Part shown: in pieces, positions 6,847 to 15,590 of the stretch
Layout: every line of letters begins with the position of its first letter
Numbering within the stretch: position 1 is the stretch's first letter
Assembly (NCBI GenBank): GCA_965229685.1
Contig: OZ245920.1
Location: forward strand, 868,001 to 932,000
From: Pacificispira sp033344895
GTDB taxonomy: Bacteria > Pseudomonadota > Alphaproteobacteria > UBA8366 > Aestuariispiraceae
Direction of reading: 5' to 3'
DNA: 64,000 nucleotides
Program-made: the position numbers and the translations under genes
The notes under the pieces: generated by a model
Told to the model about the DNA's origin: nothing
The model's input: the letters and a program-made list of their open reading frames with translations, nothing else
Databases searched by the model: none

Positions 6847-8868
6847 ATGCCGACAGTCGCGACGGATTATTTCGAACAGTTCGCGGGTCTCTTCATCGAT
6901 CCGACAAAGCGCATTTTTGTCGGCTACCTCCTGGCCGCCGCCGTGATCGGATTCGGTGTTCTCTGGATCAAGACCCGTCGGTCGCCGCGGGCGCTCCTGT
7001 CCCACCTGTTCCGCCGTTCCGTCTGGCTGTCCGGATCCTCCAGGGCGGATTTCCAGCTTTTTGCGATCAACCAGGGGATCATGATGGGGCTGGCGCCCCG
7101 ACTGCTGTCGACGCTGACGGTTGCGACCCTGCTCTTCGAAAGCCTGCATGTCTGGTTCGCCGGACGGCCGGCGCTCTGGCTCGGCGTGCCGGTCTGGGCG
7201 GTGGCCCTGCTGTTCACCCTGACGCAGTTCCTGGTGGATGATGCATCCAAATACATCCTGCACCGATGGCTGCATCGCTGGCCGGTTTTATGGGCTTTCC
7301 ACAAGGTGCATCATTCGGCCGAGACCCTGACGCCGTTCACGGTCTTTCGCACGCACCCCGTCGAAGGTGTCCTGTTTGCCCTGCGGTCCGCGCTCAGTCA
7401 GGCGGTCTGCGTTGCCGCCTTCGTATTCTTCTTCGGGGATCGCGCGACCCTTACGACGGTTCTGGGGGCGAATGTCTTTCTCTTCGCGTTCAATGCGCTC
7501 GGTGCCAATCTACGCCATTCCCATGTGCCGTTTTCCTATCCCGCCTGGCTGGAGCGAATCCTGATTTCGCCACGCCAGCATCAGATCCACCATTCCGACG
7601 CCGTGCGGCATTTCGACCGAAATTTCGGCGCGGCGCTGGCGATCTGGGACTGGATTGGCGGAACCCTGCATCTTTCCGGCGCGCGCCAGCGCATCCGTTT
7701 TGGCCTCGGTGACGGGGCGACGGTTGATCACCGGCTTCGCACCCTCTACCTGTCACCCTTCATGGAGGCGGCGCAAAGCCTTCATGCGTTCATGTGCAAA
7801 GGATGGACTGCAATGCAAAACATCGTTTCGACCCGGGCCCTGACCGCGTTCCGTCTGGGGCTCGCCGCGCTGGTTGCGGCCGCGGCCATGCTTGCGCTTT
7901 CGCCGATGCGCGCATCCGCCGCGCAGGAATTGAACATCTATTCCCATCGCCAGCCCTTCCTGATCGAACCGTTCATTGAGGCCTATACCGCCGAGACCGG
8001 TACGAAGATCAACATCGTCTATGCCTCCAAGGGCCTGGCGCAACGCCTGCAGGCCGAAGGCGAACTGAGCCCCGCGGACGTCATCCTGACGGTGGATATC
8101 GCCCGGTTGAGCGTCTACGCCGACAAGGACCTGTTGGCGACGGTCGAGTCGGATGTGCTGATGCGCAACATCCCGGCCCATCTGCGCGATCCGAAAAACC
8201 GCTGGTTTGCCTTTTCCAAGCGCGCGCGGGTCCTGGCCATCCGCAAGGGAGCCGCCGACGCGGACAAGCTGACGACATACGAGGATCTTGCCTCCGATGT
8301 CTGGGAGGGACGCGTCTGCTCCCGACCGGGCAGTCATGTCTACAACCGGGCTTTGATCGCCTCCATGATCCATGCGAATGGCGAAGCGGCGGCGCAGGAA
8401 TGGGCGCAGGGTGTGGTCGACAATCTGGCGCGCCGTCCGCAAGGGAATGACCGGGCGCAGGTCAAGGCGATCTTTGAAGGCGTCTGCGATGTTGCGATCA
8501 TCAACAACTACTATTTCGGCAAGCTGAAATCCTCCGAATCGCCGGAACAGCGCGAATGGGCCGATGCGGTCGACCTGATCTTCCCGAACCAGGAAGGGCG
8601 CGGCACGCATGTGAACATCTCCGGCGGCGGCGTCGCGATTCACTCCAAGAACAAGGATGAAGCGGTTCGTTTCCTGGAGTTCCTGACCTCCGCCGAGGCG
8701 CAACGCCTTTACGGAGAGGTCAATTACGAGTATCCGGTAAATCCGGAAGTGCCCGCCTCCGATGAGCTGAAATCCTGGGGCACGTTCAAGGAAGACGACA
8801 TGCCGATCGCGACGATTTCGGATTTGGCGCCTCAGGCTCAAATGATCATTGATCGGGTGGGATGGTAG
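6847..8868 (+). CDS. Sterol desaturase-like membrane domain fused in frame to ferric-iron ABC substrate-binding protein
   Basis: One 673-residue open frame carries two unrelated parts. Residues 1-310 are a sterol desaturase/fatty acid hydroxylase domain: several membrane segments and the histidine boxes HRWLH (139-143), HKVHH (152-156) and HQIHH (245-249), which bind a non-heme di-iron centre. From Met323 a normal secretion signal begins (FRLGLAALVAAAAMLALSPM, ending ASA), followed by an Fbp/Fut-type ferric-binding protein (QELNIYSHRQPFLIEPFIEA, VCSRPGSHVYNRALIASM, INNYYFGKL, NISGGGVAIHSKNKDEAVRF). The internal ATG at 7813 has AAAGGA nearby. Cells may therefore make the binding protein separately, as a fused membrane-tethered form, or both. 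No frameshift is needed. The start at 6847 has no good ribosome site and lies just after a terminator. The permease gene overlaps its end by seven bases. Confidence 0.85.
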   Translation: MPTVATDYFEQFAGLFIDPTKRIFVGYLLAAAVIGFGVLWIKTRRSPRALLSHLFRRSVWLSGSSRADFQLFAINQGIMMGLAPRLLSTLTVATLLFESLHVWFAGRPALWLGVPVWAVALLFTLTQFLVDDASKYILHRWLHRWPVLWAFHKVHHSAETLTPFTVFRTHPVEGVLFALRSALSQAVCVAAFVFFFGDRATLTTVLGANVFLFAFNALGANLRHSHVPFSYPAWLERILISPRQHQIHHSDAVRHFDRNFGAALAIWDWIGGTLHLSGARQRIRFGLGDGATVDHRLRTLYLSPFMEAAQSLHAFMCKGWTAMQNIVSTRALTAFRLGLAALVAAAAMLALSPMRASAAQELNIYSHRQPFLIEPFIEAYTAETGTKINIVYASKGLAQRLQAEGELSPADVILTVDIARLSVYADKDLLATVESDVLMRNIPAHLRDPKNRWFAFSKRARVLAIRKGAADADKLTTYEDLASDVWEGRVCSRPGSHVYNRALIASMIHANGEAAAQEWAQGVVDNLARRPQGNDRAQVKAIFEGVCDVAIINNYYFGKLKSSESPEQREWADAVDLIFPNQEGRGTHVNISGGGVAIHSKNKDEAVRFLEFLTSAEAQRLYGEVNYEYPVNPEVPASDELKSWGTFKEDDMPIATISDLAPQAQMIIDRVGW

Positions 8869-10526
8869 ACTCGACGGCGGCTCAGGCAGTTTCTCACGGC
8901 GCCGGCAGTCGGGGTGCCGTATGGACTTGGGCCGCCATCTTACTGTGCCTGCTCTGCGTCACGCCGATCCTGTCGATCTTCGTCGCGGCCGCCGGTGACA
9001 CCGGCGGATTGTGGAGCCACCTCTTCAGCACCGTTCTGCCGCGCTATGTGGTTAACACGCTGGGCCTGATGGTCGGGGTGACCCTGGTATCGCTGGCCTT
9101 TGGCGTGCCGGGTGCCTGGGCCGTGTCGCGTTACGACTTTCCAGGGCGACGGCTGTTCGAATGGATGCTGCTGCTGCCCGCGGCCGTGCCTGCCTATCTG
9201 ATCGCCTATACCTATACCGATTTCCTCGAATATGCTGGTCCGGTGCAGGGCGGCTTGCGGGAGGTATTCGGCTGGGCGAGTGCCCGGGACTACTGGTTCC
9301 CCGAAATCCGGTCGCTGGAAGGCGCGTCGCTGGTCATGGGGGCGGTGCTATATCCCTATGTCTATCTGATGGCGCGCACGGCCTTCAGCCTGACGCCGGC
9401 CTCCTTGTTCGAGGCGGCGCGGCTGGCGAACCGCAACCTGTTCTGGTCCGTCGCGCTGCCCATCGCCCGCCCGGCCATTGTCGCGGGGCTGGCCCTGGTC
9501 CTGATGGAGACGATTTCCGACTTCGGCACGGTCGAGTATTTCGCGGTCGAGACCCTGACATTGGGCATTTTCAACGTCTGGCTGGGGATGAACAGCCTGA
9601 CCGCCGCCGCACAGATTGCCAGTCTGGCCTTCCTGTTCGTTCTGGCGTTGCTGGTGATGGAACGCTACGCCCGGTCTCGGCGGCAGTATTCCGACACCGG
9701 GCGCAAGGCGATGCCGATGGCGTCGGTACGGCCCGGTGTCAGTGCTTCGGTCTGGTGCGTCCTGGTGTGCCTTCTGCCCATCGTGGTGGGGTTCGTCGTT
9801 CCGGTAGGGGTGCTGCTCAGCTTCGTTCTGCGCGGGTATTCCCTGTCGCTGGAGGACGCGGCGCTGGATGCGGTCCTCAACTCGCTGCTGGTCGCGGGAT
9901 CGAGCGCGGGCATCGTCATGGCGGTCGCTGCCCTCATCGTCTTCGTGTCGACCTATCGCGGCGGGCGCTGGATGCGCATCATGGCGGCGATGGCGTCGGT
10001 CGGCTATGCATTTCCGGGGACCATCCTGGCGATCGGTGTCGTGACATCGGTCGGTGCGCTGGATACTGGCATTTCAGCGGCCGTGGAGGCCGTGACGGGG
10101 GTACCGTCCGGGGCCCTGCTGTCCAGCGGGGTTGGGCTGGTCATCTTTGCCTGCACCGTGCGATTCATGGCGGTCGGCTACGGTGCGATCACCACCGGCG
10201 TGCAGCGGCTGCCACCGAACATGATGAATGCCAGCCGCGTGCTGGGGCATGGTTTCGCCAGCAGCTTCCGCCACGTCATTCTGCCGCTGGTGCGGACGTC
10301 GATCCTGGCGGGCGGCATGCTGGTCTTCGTCGATGTCATGAAGGAACTGCCGATGACACTGCTGTTGCGGCCGTTCAACTTCGAGACCATGGCGACGCAT
10401 GTCTATCAGTACGCCAAGGACGAACTCCTGGAGGAGGCGGCCTTGCCTGCCCTGATGATCGTCGCCGCCGGGATCGGGCCGGTCGTCCTGATGAATGCGG
10501 CGCTGCGCCGGATTGGGGCGCGTTAG
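8862..10526 (+). CDS. Iron(III) ABC transporter permease (FbpB/SfuB type)
   Basis: 554 residues with two tandem binding-protein-dependent transport modules of about six membrane helices each, the usual length for FbpB/SfuB. Each half has an EAA loop: EAARLANRNLFWSVALPIAR, and NASRVLGHGFASSFRHVILP. These dock the ATPase subunit. The gene starts inside the end of the substrate-binding gene (ATGGTAG, seven-base overlap), so the two are translationally coupled and should work together in ferric uptake across the inner membrane. No ATP-binding subunit follows. The next gene is convergent, with a four-base overlap at the stops, so the ATPase must be supplied from elsewhere. Confidence 0.93.
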   Translation: MVDSTAAQAVSHGAGSRGAVWTWAAILLCLLCVTPILSIFVAAAGDTGGLWSHLFSTVLPRYVVNTLGLMVGVTLVSLAFGVPGAWAVSRYDFPGRRLFEWMLLLPAAVPAYLIAYTYTDFLEYAGPVQGGLREVFGWASARDYWFPEIRSLEGASLVMGAVLYPYVYLMARTAFSLTPASLFEAARLANRNLFWSVALPIARPAIVAGLALVLMETISDFGTVEYFAVETLTLGIFNVWLGMNSLTAAAQIASLAFLFVLALLVMERYARSRRQYSDTGRKAMPMASVRPGVSASVWCVLVCLLPIVVGFVVPVGVLLSFVLRGYSLSLEDAALDAVLNSLLVAGSSAGIVMAVAALIVFVSTYRGGRWMRIMAAMASVGYAFPGTILAIGVVTSVGALDTGISAAVEAVTGVPSGALLSSGVGLVIFACTVRFMAVGYGAITTGVQRLPPNMMNASRVLGHGFASSFRHVILPLVRTSILAGGMLVFVDVMKELPMTLLLRPFNFETMATHVYQYAKDELLEEAALPALMIVAAGIGPVVLMNAALRRIGAR

Positions 10527-11713
10527 AGGCCGGCCAGGAAATCCAGAAGATAGGACCGGTCTTCCCGCGTCAGATTGACGAATGCATGGCGTGCCCGCGC
10601 CGCGTCGCCGCCATGCCACAGGATCGCTTCCTCCGCGCCGCGTGCCCGGCCGTCATGCAGCAGCGGTGCGCGCGGATCGTCCGCCAGAACGACGCCCAGT
10701 CCCCATAGCGGCGCGGTCCGCCATTCGTTGCTGGCGGCCGCGCCTTCCGGCAGTCCGTCGTCCAGGCCTTCGCCCATATTGTGGCGGCGCAGATCGGTAT
10801 AGGCGTTCAGACGCTCCGGTCCGGTCCGCAGCGGGATCTCCGGAATGTGGCAGGACCCGCAGCCGATCTTCATGAAGAGCATTTCTCCACGAGCGTTGCG
10901 GTGCTGCGACGGCGCGGGGGGCGGCAGCAACTCGGTGAACAATGTCAGCAAGTTCAGGCGGACGCCGCCGACTTCGTCAGGGTTGTCACCACATGTCGCC
11001 GACTGCGAAGGGCAGACCGGTTCCGGAAAGTACAGGCTGGTGATCCCCATATCCTGGGACAGCGCAGAGGCGTTCTGCGCCGCGAGACTGGGCATGCCGG
11101 CCTTCCAGCCGAAACGCCCGGTATCGTCGGGGCCGGGCACCGCATGTGCAAAGGCTCCGACGCCGTGAAGCGGCTGGGCGATGCGGATCGACCAGCGGGC
11201 ATCCGGGCCCGGATCGGGGATGATTGTCAGATCCGGTTCACGCAGCTCATAAGGGGTGCCGTCCGGAAACCGCCCCTTCGTATACCGCCATTTGAGGGAG
11301 AGTTCCGCTTCCGGTTTTGTGCCCGGTACAGCCCGGTCTTGGATCTGGTGTCCGAAGACCGGGTGCGGTGAGACCTTGCCATCCTCCGCCACCACACCAA
11401 TGCGGACCAGCGCCGTGAGAAAGTTCTCCCCGGGACCGCCCGGCGGCTTCCCGCGGCCGCCGGCGCTGTGACAGGAGGCGCAGGATATCCTGTTGTAGAG
11501 GGGGCCGAGACCTTCCAGATCGTCCGGGCCGTCGGTTCCGGAAGGGCGCCAATGGCCGTTGAAGATCAGCCGTCCGGACTCGTAGGCCGCGCGCAGATCG
11601 GGGCCGACCCCTTCAGGCGGGGCCAGCGGGTCGGCCACGGATTGCGCATTCAGGGCCGACGACCCGGTCGCGCAGAACAGCAGCAGGGACAGGATGATGG
11701 GGAAACGCGGCAC
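10523..11713 (-). CDS. Di-heme oxidoreductase (DHOR, DUF1111) family protein
   Basis: 396 residues with a signal peptide (FPIILSLLLFCATGSSALNA). Two c-type heme-binding motifs are visible: CASCH at residues 78-82 and CGSCH at about 285-289. The second is followed by the family segment AYTDLRRHNMGEGLDD. This is the DHOR or putative thiol oxidoreductase family, related to MauG and cytochrome c peroxidases and placed in the periplasm. In many proteobacteria such genes sit with imelysin-like iron-regulated genes, which fits this locus. A role in oxidising iron or a periplasmic partner is inference. It is convergent with the permease gene and lies 76 bases downstream of putA on the same strand. 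Confidence 0.88.
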   Translation of the reverse strand: MPRFPIILSLLLFCATGSSALNAQSVADPLAPPEGVGPDLRAAYESGRLIFNGHWRPSGTDGPDDLEGLGPLYNRISCASCHSAGGRGKPPGGPGENFLTALVRIGVVAEDGKVSPHPVFGHQIQDRAVPGTKPEAELSLKWRYTKGRFPDGTPYELREPDLTIIPDPGPDARWSIRIAQPLHGVGAFAHAVPGPDDTGRFGWKAGMPSLAAQNASALSQDMGITSLYFPEPVCPSQSATCGDNPDEVGGVRLNLLTLFTELLPPPAPSQHRNARGEMLFMKIGCGSCHIPEIPLRTGPERLNAYTDLRRHNMGEGLDDGLPEGAAASNEWRTAPLWGLGVVLADDPRAPLLHDGRARGAEEAILWHGGDAARARHAFVNLTREDRSYLLDFLAGL

Positions 11714-11789
11714 GACTCTGGTCTCAAGACGCCGAACATGAAAGTGCCGGCCGCGCCGCGTTCCTCGGTGTCCGCCGGGCCTGCTTCGA

Positions 11790-14700
11790 TCAGGCCTCCA
11801 GTGTCATGAGGGACGCATTGCCGCCGGCGGCGGTGGTATCGACAGAGATGGTGCGCTCTGCGGCGAAGCGATGCAAGTATCGTGGACCGCCCGCCTTCGG
11901 ACCGGTGCCGCTGAGACCTTCACCGCCGAACGGCTGGACACCGACAATTGCGCCAATCTGGTTGCGATTTACATAGGCATTGCCGACTTTCAGGCGCCGA
12001 AGGACGCGGGCGACCGTATCGTCGATCCGGCTGTGCAATGCACAGGTCAGGCCGTAGCCGGTGCCGTTGATGGCGTCGACGACGGCATCCAGTTCCGACG
12101 CCTTGAAGCGGACAATGTGCAGGATCGGGCCGAAATGCTCCTTGTCCAGCGCGTCGATGCCGGAGATTTCGAACGCGGCCGGGGCAACAAAGGTTCCCTT
12201 GTCGCATTCCGGACCCAGCGGTGTTTCGCCGACCAGTTTGGCGGACTTCCGCATTTCGGCGACATGGGCGTTCAGCCCCGCCTTGGCCTCGGAATCGATG
12301 ACCGGGCCGACATCGGTGGACAGCCAGGCCGGATCGCCGACCTTCAATTCCTTCATGGCGCCGGCGATCATCTCGATCTGCTTGTCTGCCACGTCTTCCT
12401 GGACATAGAGGCAGCGCAGAGCCGAGCAGCGCTGACCGGCGCTCTGGAAGGATGAAATGATGACGTCGCGCGTAACCTGTTCCGGCAGGGCGGAACTGTC
12501 GACGATCATCGCATTCTGGCCGCCGGTTTCGGCAATCAGCGGCACGATGGGGCCGTCGCGCTCCGCCAGTTTCCGGTTGATCAGCCGTGCCGTATCGGTG
12601 GAGCCGGTGAAGGCCACGCCGCCCAGTCGCGGGTCGGACAGCAGGGCATTGCCGATGGTCGGCCCATCGCCCGGCAGCAGGTGCAGGGCATCGACCGGTA
12701 CCCCGGCGGCATGCAGCAGCTTCACGGCCTCATAGGCGATCAGCGGCGTCTGCTCAGCCGGTTTTGCCAGCACCGCATTGCCCGCCGCCAGGGCGGCAGA
12801 AATCTGGCCGGTGAAGATCGCGAGCGGGAAGTTCCAGGGGGAAATGCACAGGAATACGCCGCGTCCATGCAGGGCGATCGTATCCGTCTCCCCTGTCGGG
12901 CTGGGCAGGACCGTCGGTTCCGCGAATTCCATGCGCGCGCGGACGGCGTAATAGCGCAGGAAGTCGACGGCCTCCCTTAGTTCCGCGATCGCATCGTTCA
13001 GGGTCTTGCCTGCTTCGCGCATGACGATGGCCATCAGACGGGGGCCGTGTTGCTCATACAGATCGGCGGCCCGTTCCAAAGCGGCGGCACGCTCCGTCGC
13101 CGGGGTGTCGTCCCACAGCGGCTGGGCCCTCAATGCCCGTTCGAAGGCCTCCTTCGCGGTGTCGGCGCTGGCATCGGTCACTTCGCCGATGCGACGGCTG
13201 CTGTCCGCCGGGGCATAGACGGTCCGGGCCTCGCCCTTGACCGGGGCACCGCCGACCAATGGTGCGGCCAGCCAGGGATCGTTCGACGACCGGTTCATTT
13301 CATTGCGCAGGCGCAGAAGGGTCGGGGCGTCGGTGATGTCGTGCCCCTCGGAATTCTTGCGGCCCTCGCCGAACAGGGCTTCCGGCATCGGAATCTGCGG
13401 ATGGCGCACGGGATTCAGCCGTTCCGCCTCACGCAGCGGGTCCGAGACGATTTCGGCAATCGGCAGTTTCTCGTCGACGATGCGGTTCACGAAACTGGTG
13501 TTCGCCCCGTTCTCGAGCAGGCGCCGGACCAGATAGGCCAGAAGATCCTCGTGACTGCCGACCGGGGCGTAGATGCGTACCGGATAGCCGCCGCTGCCGG
13601 CCTTGCCGACGACCTGATCGTACAGCGCGTCGCCCATGCCATGCAGGCGCTGGTATTCGAAATCGCTGCGATTTCCGGCCATTTCCGCAATGGCGGACAG
13701 TGAATGGGCGTTATGGGTCGCGAAGCAGGGGTAGAAGGCGTCTCTTTCTTCCAGCAGCAGCCGTGCGCAGGCCAGATAGGACACATCGGTCGATACCTTG
13801 CGGGTGAAGACCGGATAGTCGGACAGGCCCAGCTCCTGCGTGCGCTTGATTTCCGTGTCCCAATAGGCGCCCTTGACCAGCCGCACCATCAGGCGGTGCT
13901 TGGTGCGCTTTGCCAGATCCGCCAGCCACTTGATCAGCGGATAGGCGCGCTTCTGATAGGCCTGCACCGCAAGCCCCAGCCCGTCCCAGCCAGCCAGCGA
14001 AGGGTCGCTCGCCACCGCTTCGATGACGTCCATGGAGATGTCCAGCCGGTCGGTTTCCTCGGCGTCGATGCACAGGCCGATATCGTACTCCTTGGCCTTG
14101 CGACACAGGTCGATGACCCGCGGGGTCAATTCGTTGAAGACCCGTTCTTCCTGCCCGAATTCGTATCGCGGATGCAGGGCGGACAGTTTCACGGATATGC
14201 CCGGTGCCTCGATCACGCCGCGGCCCTTGGCGGCCTTGCCGATCCGGTCGATGGCGTCGGCGTAGGATTTGAAGTAGCGCTCCGCGTCCTTCATCGTCCG
14301 GGCGGCTTCGCCCAGCATGTCGTACGAGTAGCGGTAGCCGCGGCTTTCGAAGCTCTTCGCCCGGTCCAGGGCTTCTTCGATCTTGCGGCCCATGACGAAC
14401 TGTCGTCCCATGACGCGCATCGCCTGGGTGACCGCCTGGCGGATGACCGGCTCACCCGAACGGTGGACGAGCTTCCGCATCGTCGTGCGCCAGTCGCGCT
14501 CGCCACCCTGCTCATCGACATTGACGACGCGGCCGGTCAGCATCAGTGCCCAGGTCGACGCATTGACGAACCAGCTCTCCGAGTGGCCCAGATGGGATTC
14601 CCAGTTGGCGCCGCCGATCTTGTCCTTGATCAGCGCGTCGGCCGTTTCGGCATCGGGAATGCGCAGCAGCGCTTCCGCCATGCACATCAGAACCACACCT

Positions 14701-14951
14701 TCGCGCGAGGACAGTTCGTATTCGTGCATGAAGGCATCGATGCCGGAGGATTTCACCCGATCCTTGCGCACTTCGACGACCAGTTGCCGGGCCCGTTCCT
14801 CGATCCGGTCGCGGGCCGACGCACTCAGGCTTGCCTGTGACAGGCGTTCCTCAAGGCAGGTCGGCTCGTCCATGCGATAGGCATCGCGGACGGCCTGTCG
14901 CAGATCGGACATGTCGGCGTGGCGTTTGGCTTGATCGTCGGTCAGCAGCAT
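11790..14951 (-). CDS. putA: Bifunctional proline dehydrogenase / 1-pyrroline-5-carboxylate dehydrogenase
   Basis: 1053 residues, the short PutA form without the N-terminal ribbon-helix-helix DNA-binding domain of the E. coli protein. The proline dehydrogenase barrel spans roughly residues 180-470 (GISVKLSALHPRYE, CIDAEETDRLD, MVRLVKGAYWDTEIK, RLHGMGDALYD). The aldehyde dehydrogenase half shows CISPWNFPLAIFTGQI, AETGGQNAMIVDSSAL, the catalytic Cys in SAGQRCSAL (about residue 840) and GVQPFGGEGLSGTGPKAGGP. It oxidises proline to glutamate with FAD and NAD, channelling P5C internally. Since it lacks its own repressor domain, the divergent Lrp-type gene at 15075 is the likely regulator. Confidence 0.97.
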   Translation of the reverse strand: MLLTDDQAKRHADMSDLRQAVRDAYRMDEPTCLEERLSQASLSASARDRIEERARQLVVEVRKDRVKSSGIDAFMHEYELSSREGVVLMCMAEALLRIPDAETADALIKDKIGGANWESHLGHSESWFVNASTWALMLTGRVVNVDEQGGERDWRTTMRKLVHRSGEPVIRQAVTQAMRVMGRQFVMGRKIEEALDRAKSFESRGYRYSYDMLGEAARTMKDAERYFKSYADAIDRIGKAAKGRGVIEAPGISVKLSALHPRYEFGQEERVFNELTPRVIDLCRKAKEYDIGLCIDAEETDRLDISMDVIEAVASDPSLAGWDGLGLAVQAYQKRAYPLIKWLADLAKRTKHRLMVRLVKGAYWDTEIKRTQELGLSDYPVFTRKVSTDVSYLACARLLLEERDAFYPCFATHNAHSLSAIAEMAGNRSDFEYQRLHGMGDALYDQVVGKAGSGGYPVRIYAPVGSHEDLLAYLVRRLLENGANTSFVNRIVDEKLPIAEIVSDPLREAERLNPVRHPQIPMPEALFGEGRKNSEGHDITDAPTLLRLRNEMNRSSNDPWLAAPLVGGAPVKGEARTVYAPADSSRRIGEVTDASADTAKEAFERALRAQPLWDDTPATERAAALERAADLYEQHGPRLMAIVMREAGKTLNDAIAELREAVDFLRYYAVRARMEFAEPTVLPSPTGETDTIALHGRGVFLCISPWNFPLAIFTGQISAALAAGNAVLAKPAEQTPLIAYEAVKLLHAAGVPVDALHLLPGDGPTIGNALLSDPRLGGVAFTGSTDTARLINRKLAERDGPIVPLIAETGGQNAMIVDSSALPEQVTRDVIISSFQSAGQRCSALRCLYVQEDVADKQIEMIAGAMKELKVGDPAWLSTDVGPVIDSEAKAGLNAHVAEMRKSAKLVGETPLGPECDKGTFVAPAAFEISGIDALDKEHFGPILHIVRFKASELDAVVDAINGTGYGLTCALHSRIDDTVARVLRRLKVGNAYVNRNQIGAIVGVQPFGGEGLSGTGPKAGGPRYLHRFAAERTISVDTTAAGGNASLMTLEA

Positions 14952-15019
14952 ATCGGAATCTCCAGTCTGTCGGATGGGCGGAATCTACCGCCGTTTCAGC
15001 CGAATGTGCTTCTGATTTT

Positions 15020-15041
15020 CAGGTTTAAACGATATATCCTG
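15020..15041. promoter_or_regulatory. Palindromic element in the putA / Lrp divergent promoter
   Basis: CAGG (15020-15023) and CCTG (15038-15041) flank an AT-rich core containing the perfect palindrome GTTTAAAC (15023-15030). It lies between the divergent putA and Lrp-type genes, in the only AT-rich part of the 123-base gap. Lrp/AsnC proteins commonly bind such loosely symmetric AT-rich sites. Function is inference. Confidence 0.4.
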
Positions 15042-15074
15042 TAGTGAAACGCCATTTTGATAGTGAGTTATGCT

Positions 15075-15557
15075 ATGAATGCCGACTCGGCGCGCCCTCT
15101 GGACCGCATCGACCGCAACATCCTTCGGGCGCTTCAGGCCGATGGGCGCCTGACCAATGTCGCCCTGGCAAAGCAGGTCAACCTGTCGCCGACACCGTGT
15201 CTGGAGCGTGTTCGGCGGCTGGAACGGGAAGGCTACATTCGCGGCTATGCGGCGCGGCTGGACCCGATGCGCCTCGACTCGGGCCTGACCGTGTTCGTCC
15301 AGGTTACGCTGGACCGGACGACGACCGATATCTTCGATCAGTTTCGCGATGCGGTGACCGGCGTGCCCGGCATTGCCGAATGCCACATGGTTGCCGGCGG
15401 GTTCGACTACCTTCTGAAGGTCCGGGCCAAGGATATGGATGCCTTCCGCCGTTTTCTGGGCGATGTCCTGAATGGACTGCCGGGTGTGATCTCGACCGCG
15501 ACCTATGTCGCGATGGAAACCCTAAAAGAAGGCGATGAGGTGCCGATACCCGGATGA
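15075..15557 (+). CDS. Lrp/AsnC-family regulator, probable proline-responsive activator (PutR-like)
   Basis: 160 residues from the ATG at 15075; an in-frame TTG at 15057 is less likely. The helix-turn-helix is RIDRNILRALQADGRLTNVA followed by LAKQVNLSPTPCLERVRRLE. The RAM effector domain follows (LTVFVQVTLDRTT, VPGIAECHMVAGGFDYLLKV). In Agrobacterium, Rhodobacter and relatives, a PutR of this family lies divergent to putA and activates it in response to proline, and the same arrangement is seen here. It is followed after 33 bases by asnB, so asnB may read through from this promoter. Confidence 0.93.
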   Translation: MNADSARPLDRIDRNILRALQADGRLTNVALAKQVNLSPTPCLERVRRLEREGYIRGYAARLDPMRLDSGLTVFVQVTLDRTTTDIFDQFRDAVTGVPGIAECHMVAGGFDYLLKVRAKDMDAFRRFLGDVLNGLPGVISTATYVAMETLKEGDEVPIPG

Positions 15558-15590
15558 CGATGGGCGTGAAGCGCTGTATCGTCCGGCGCC

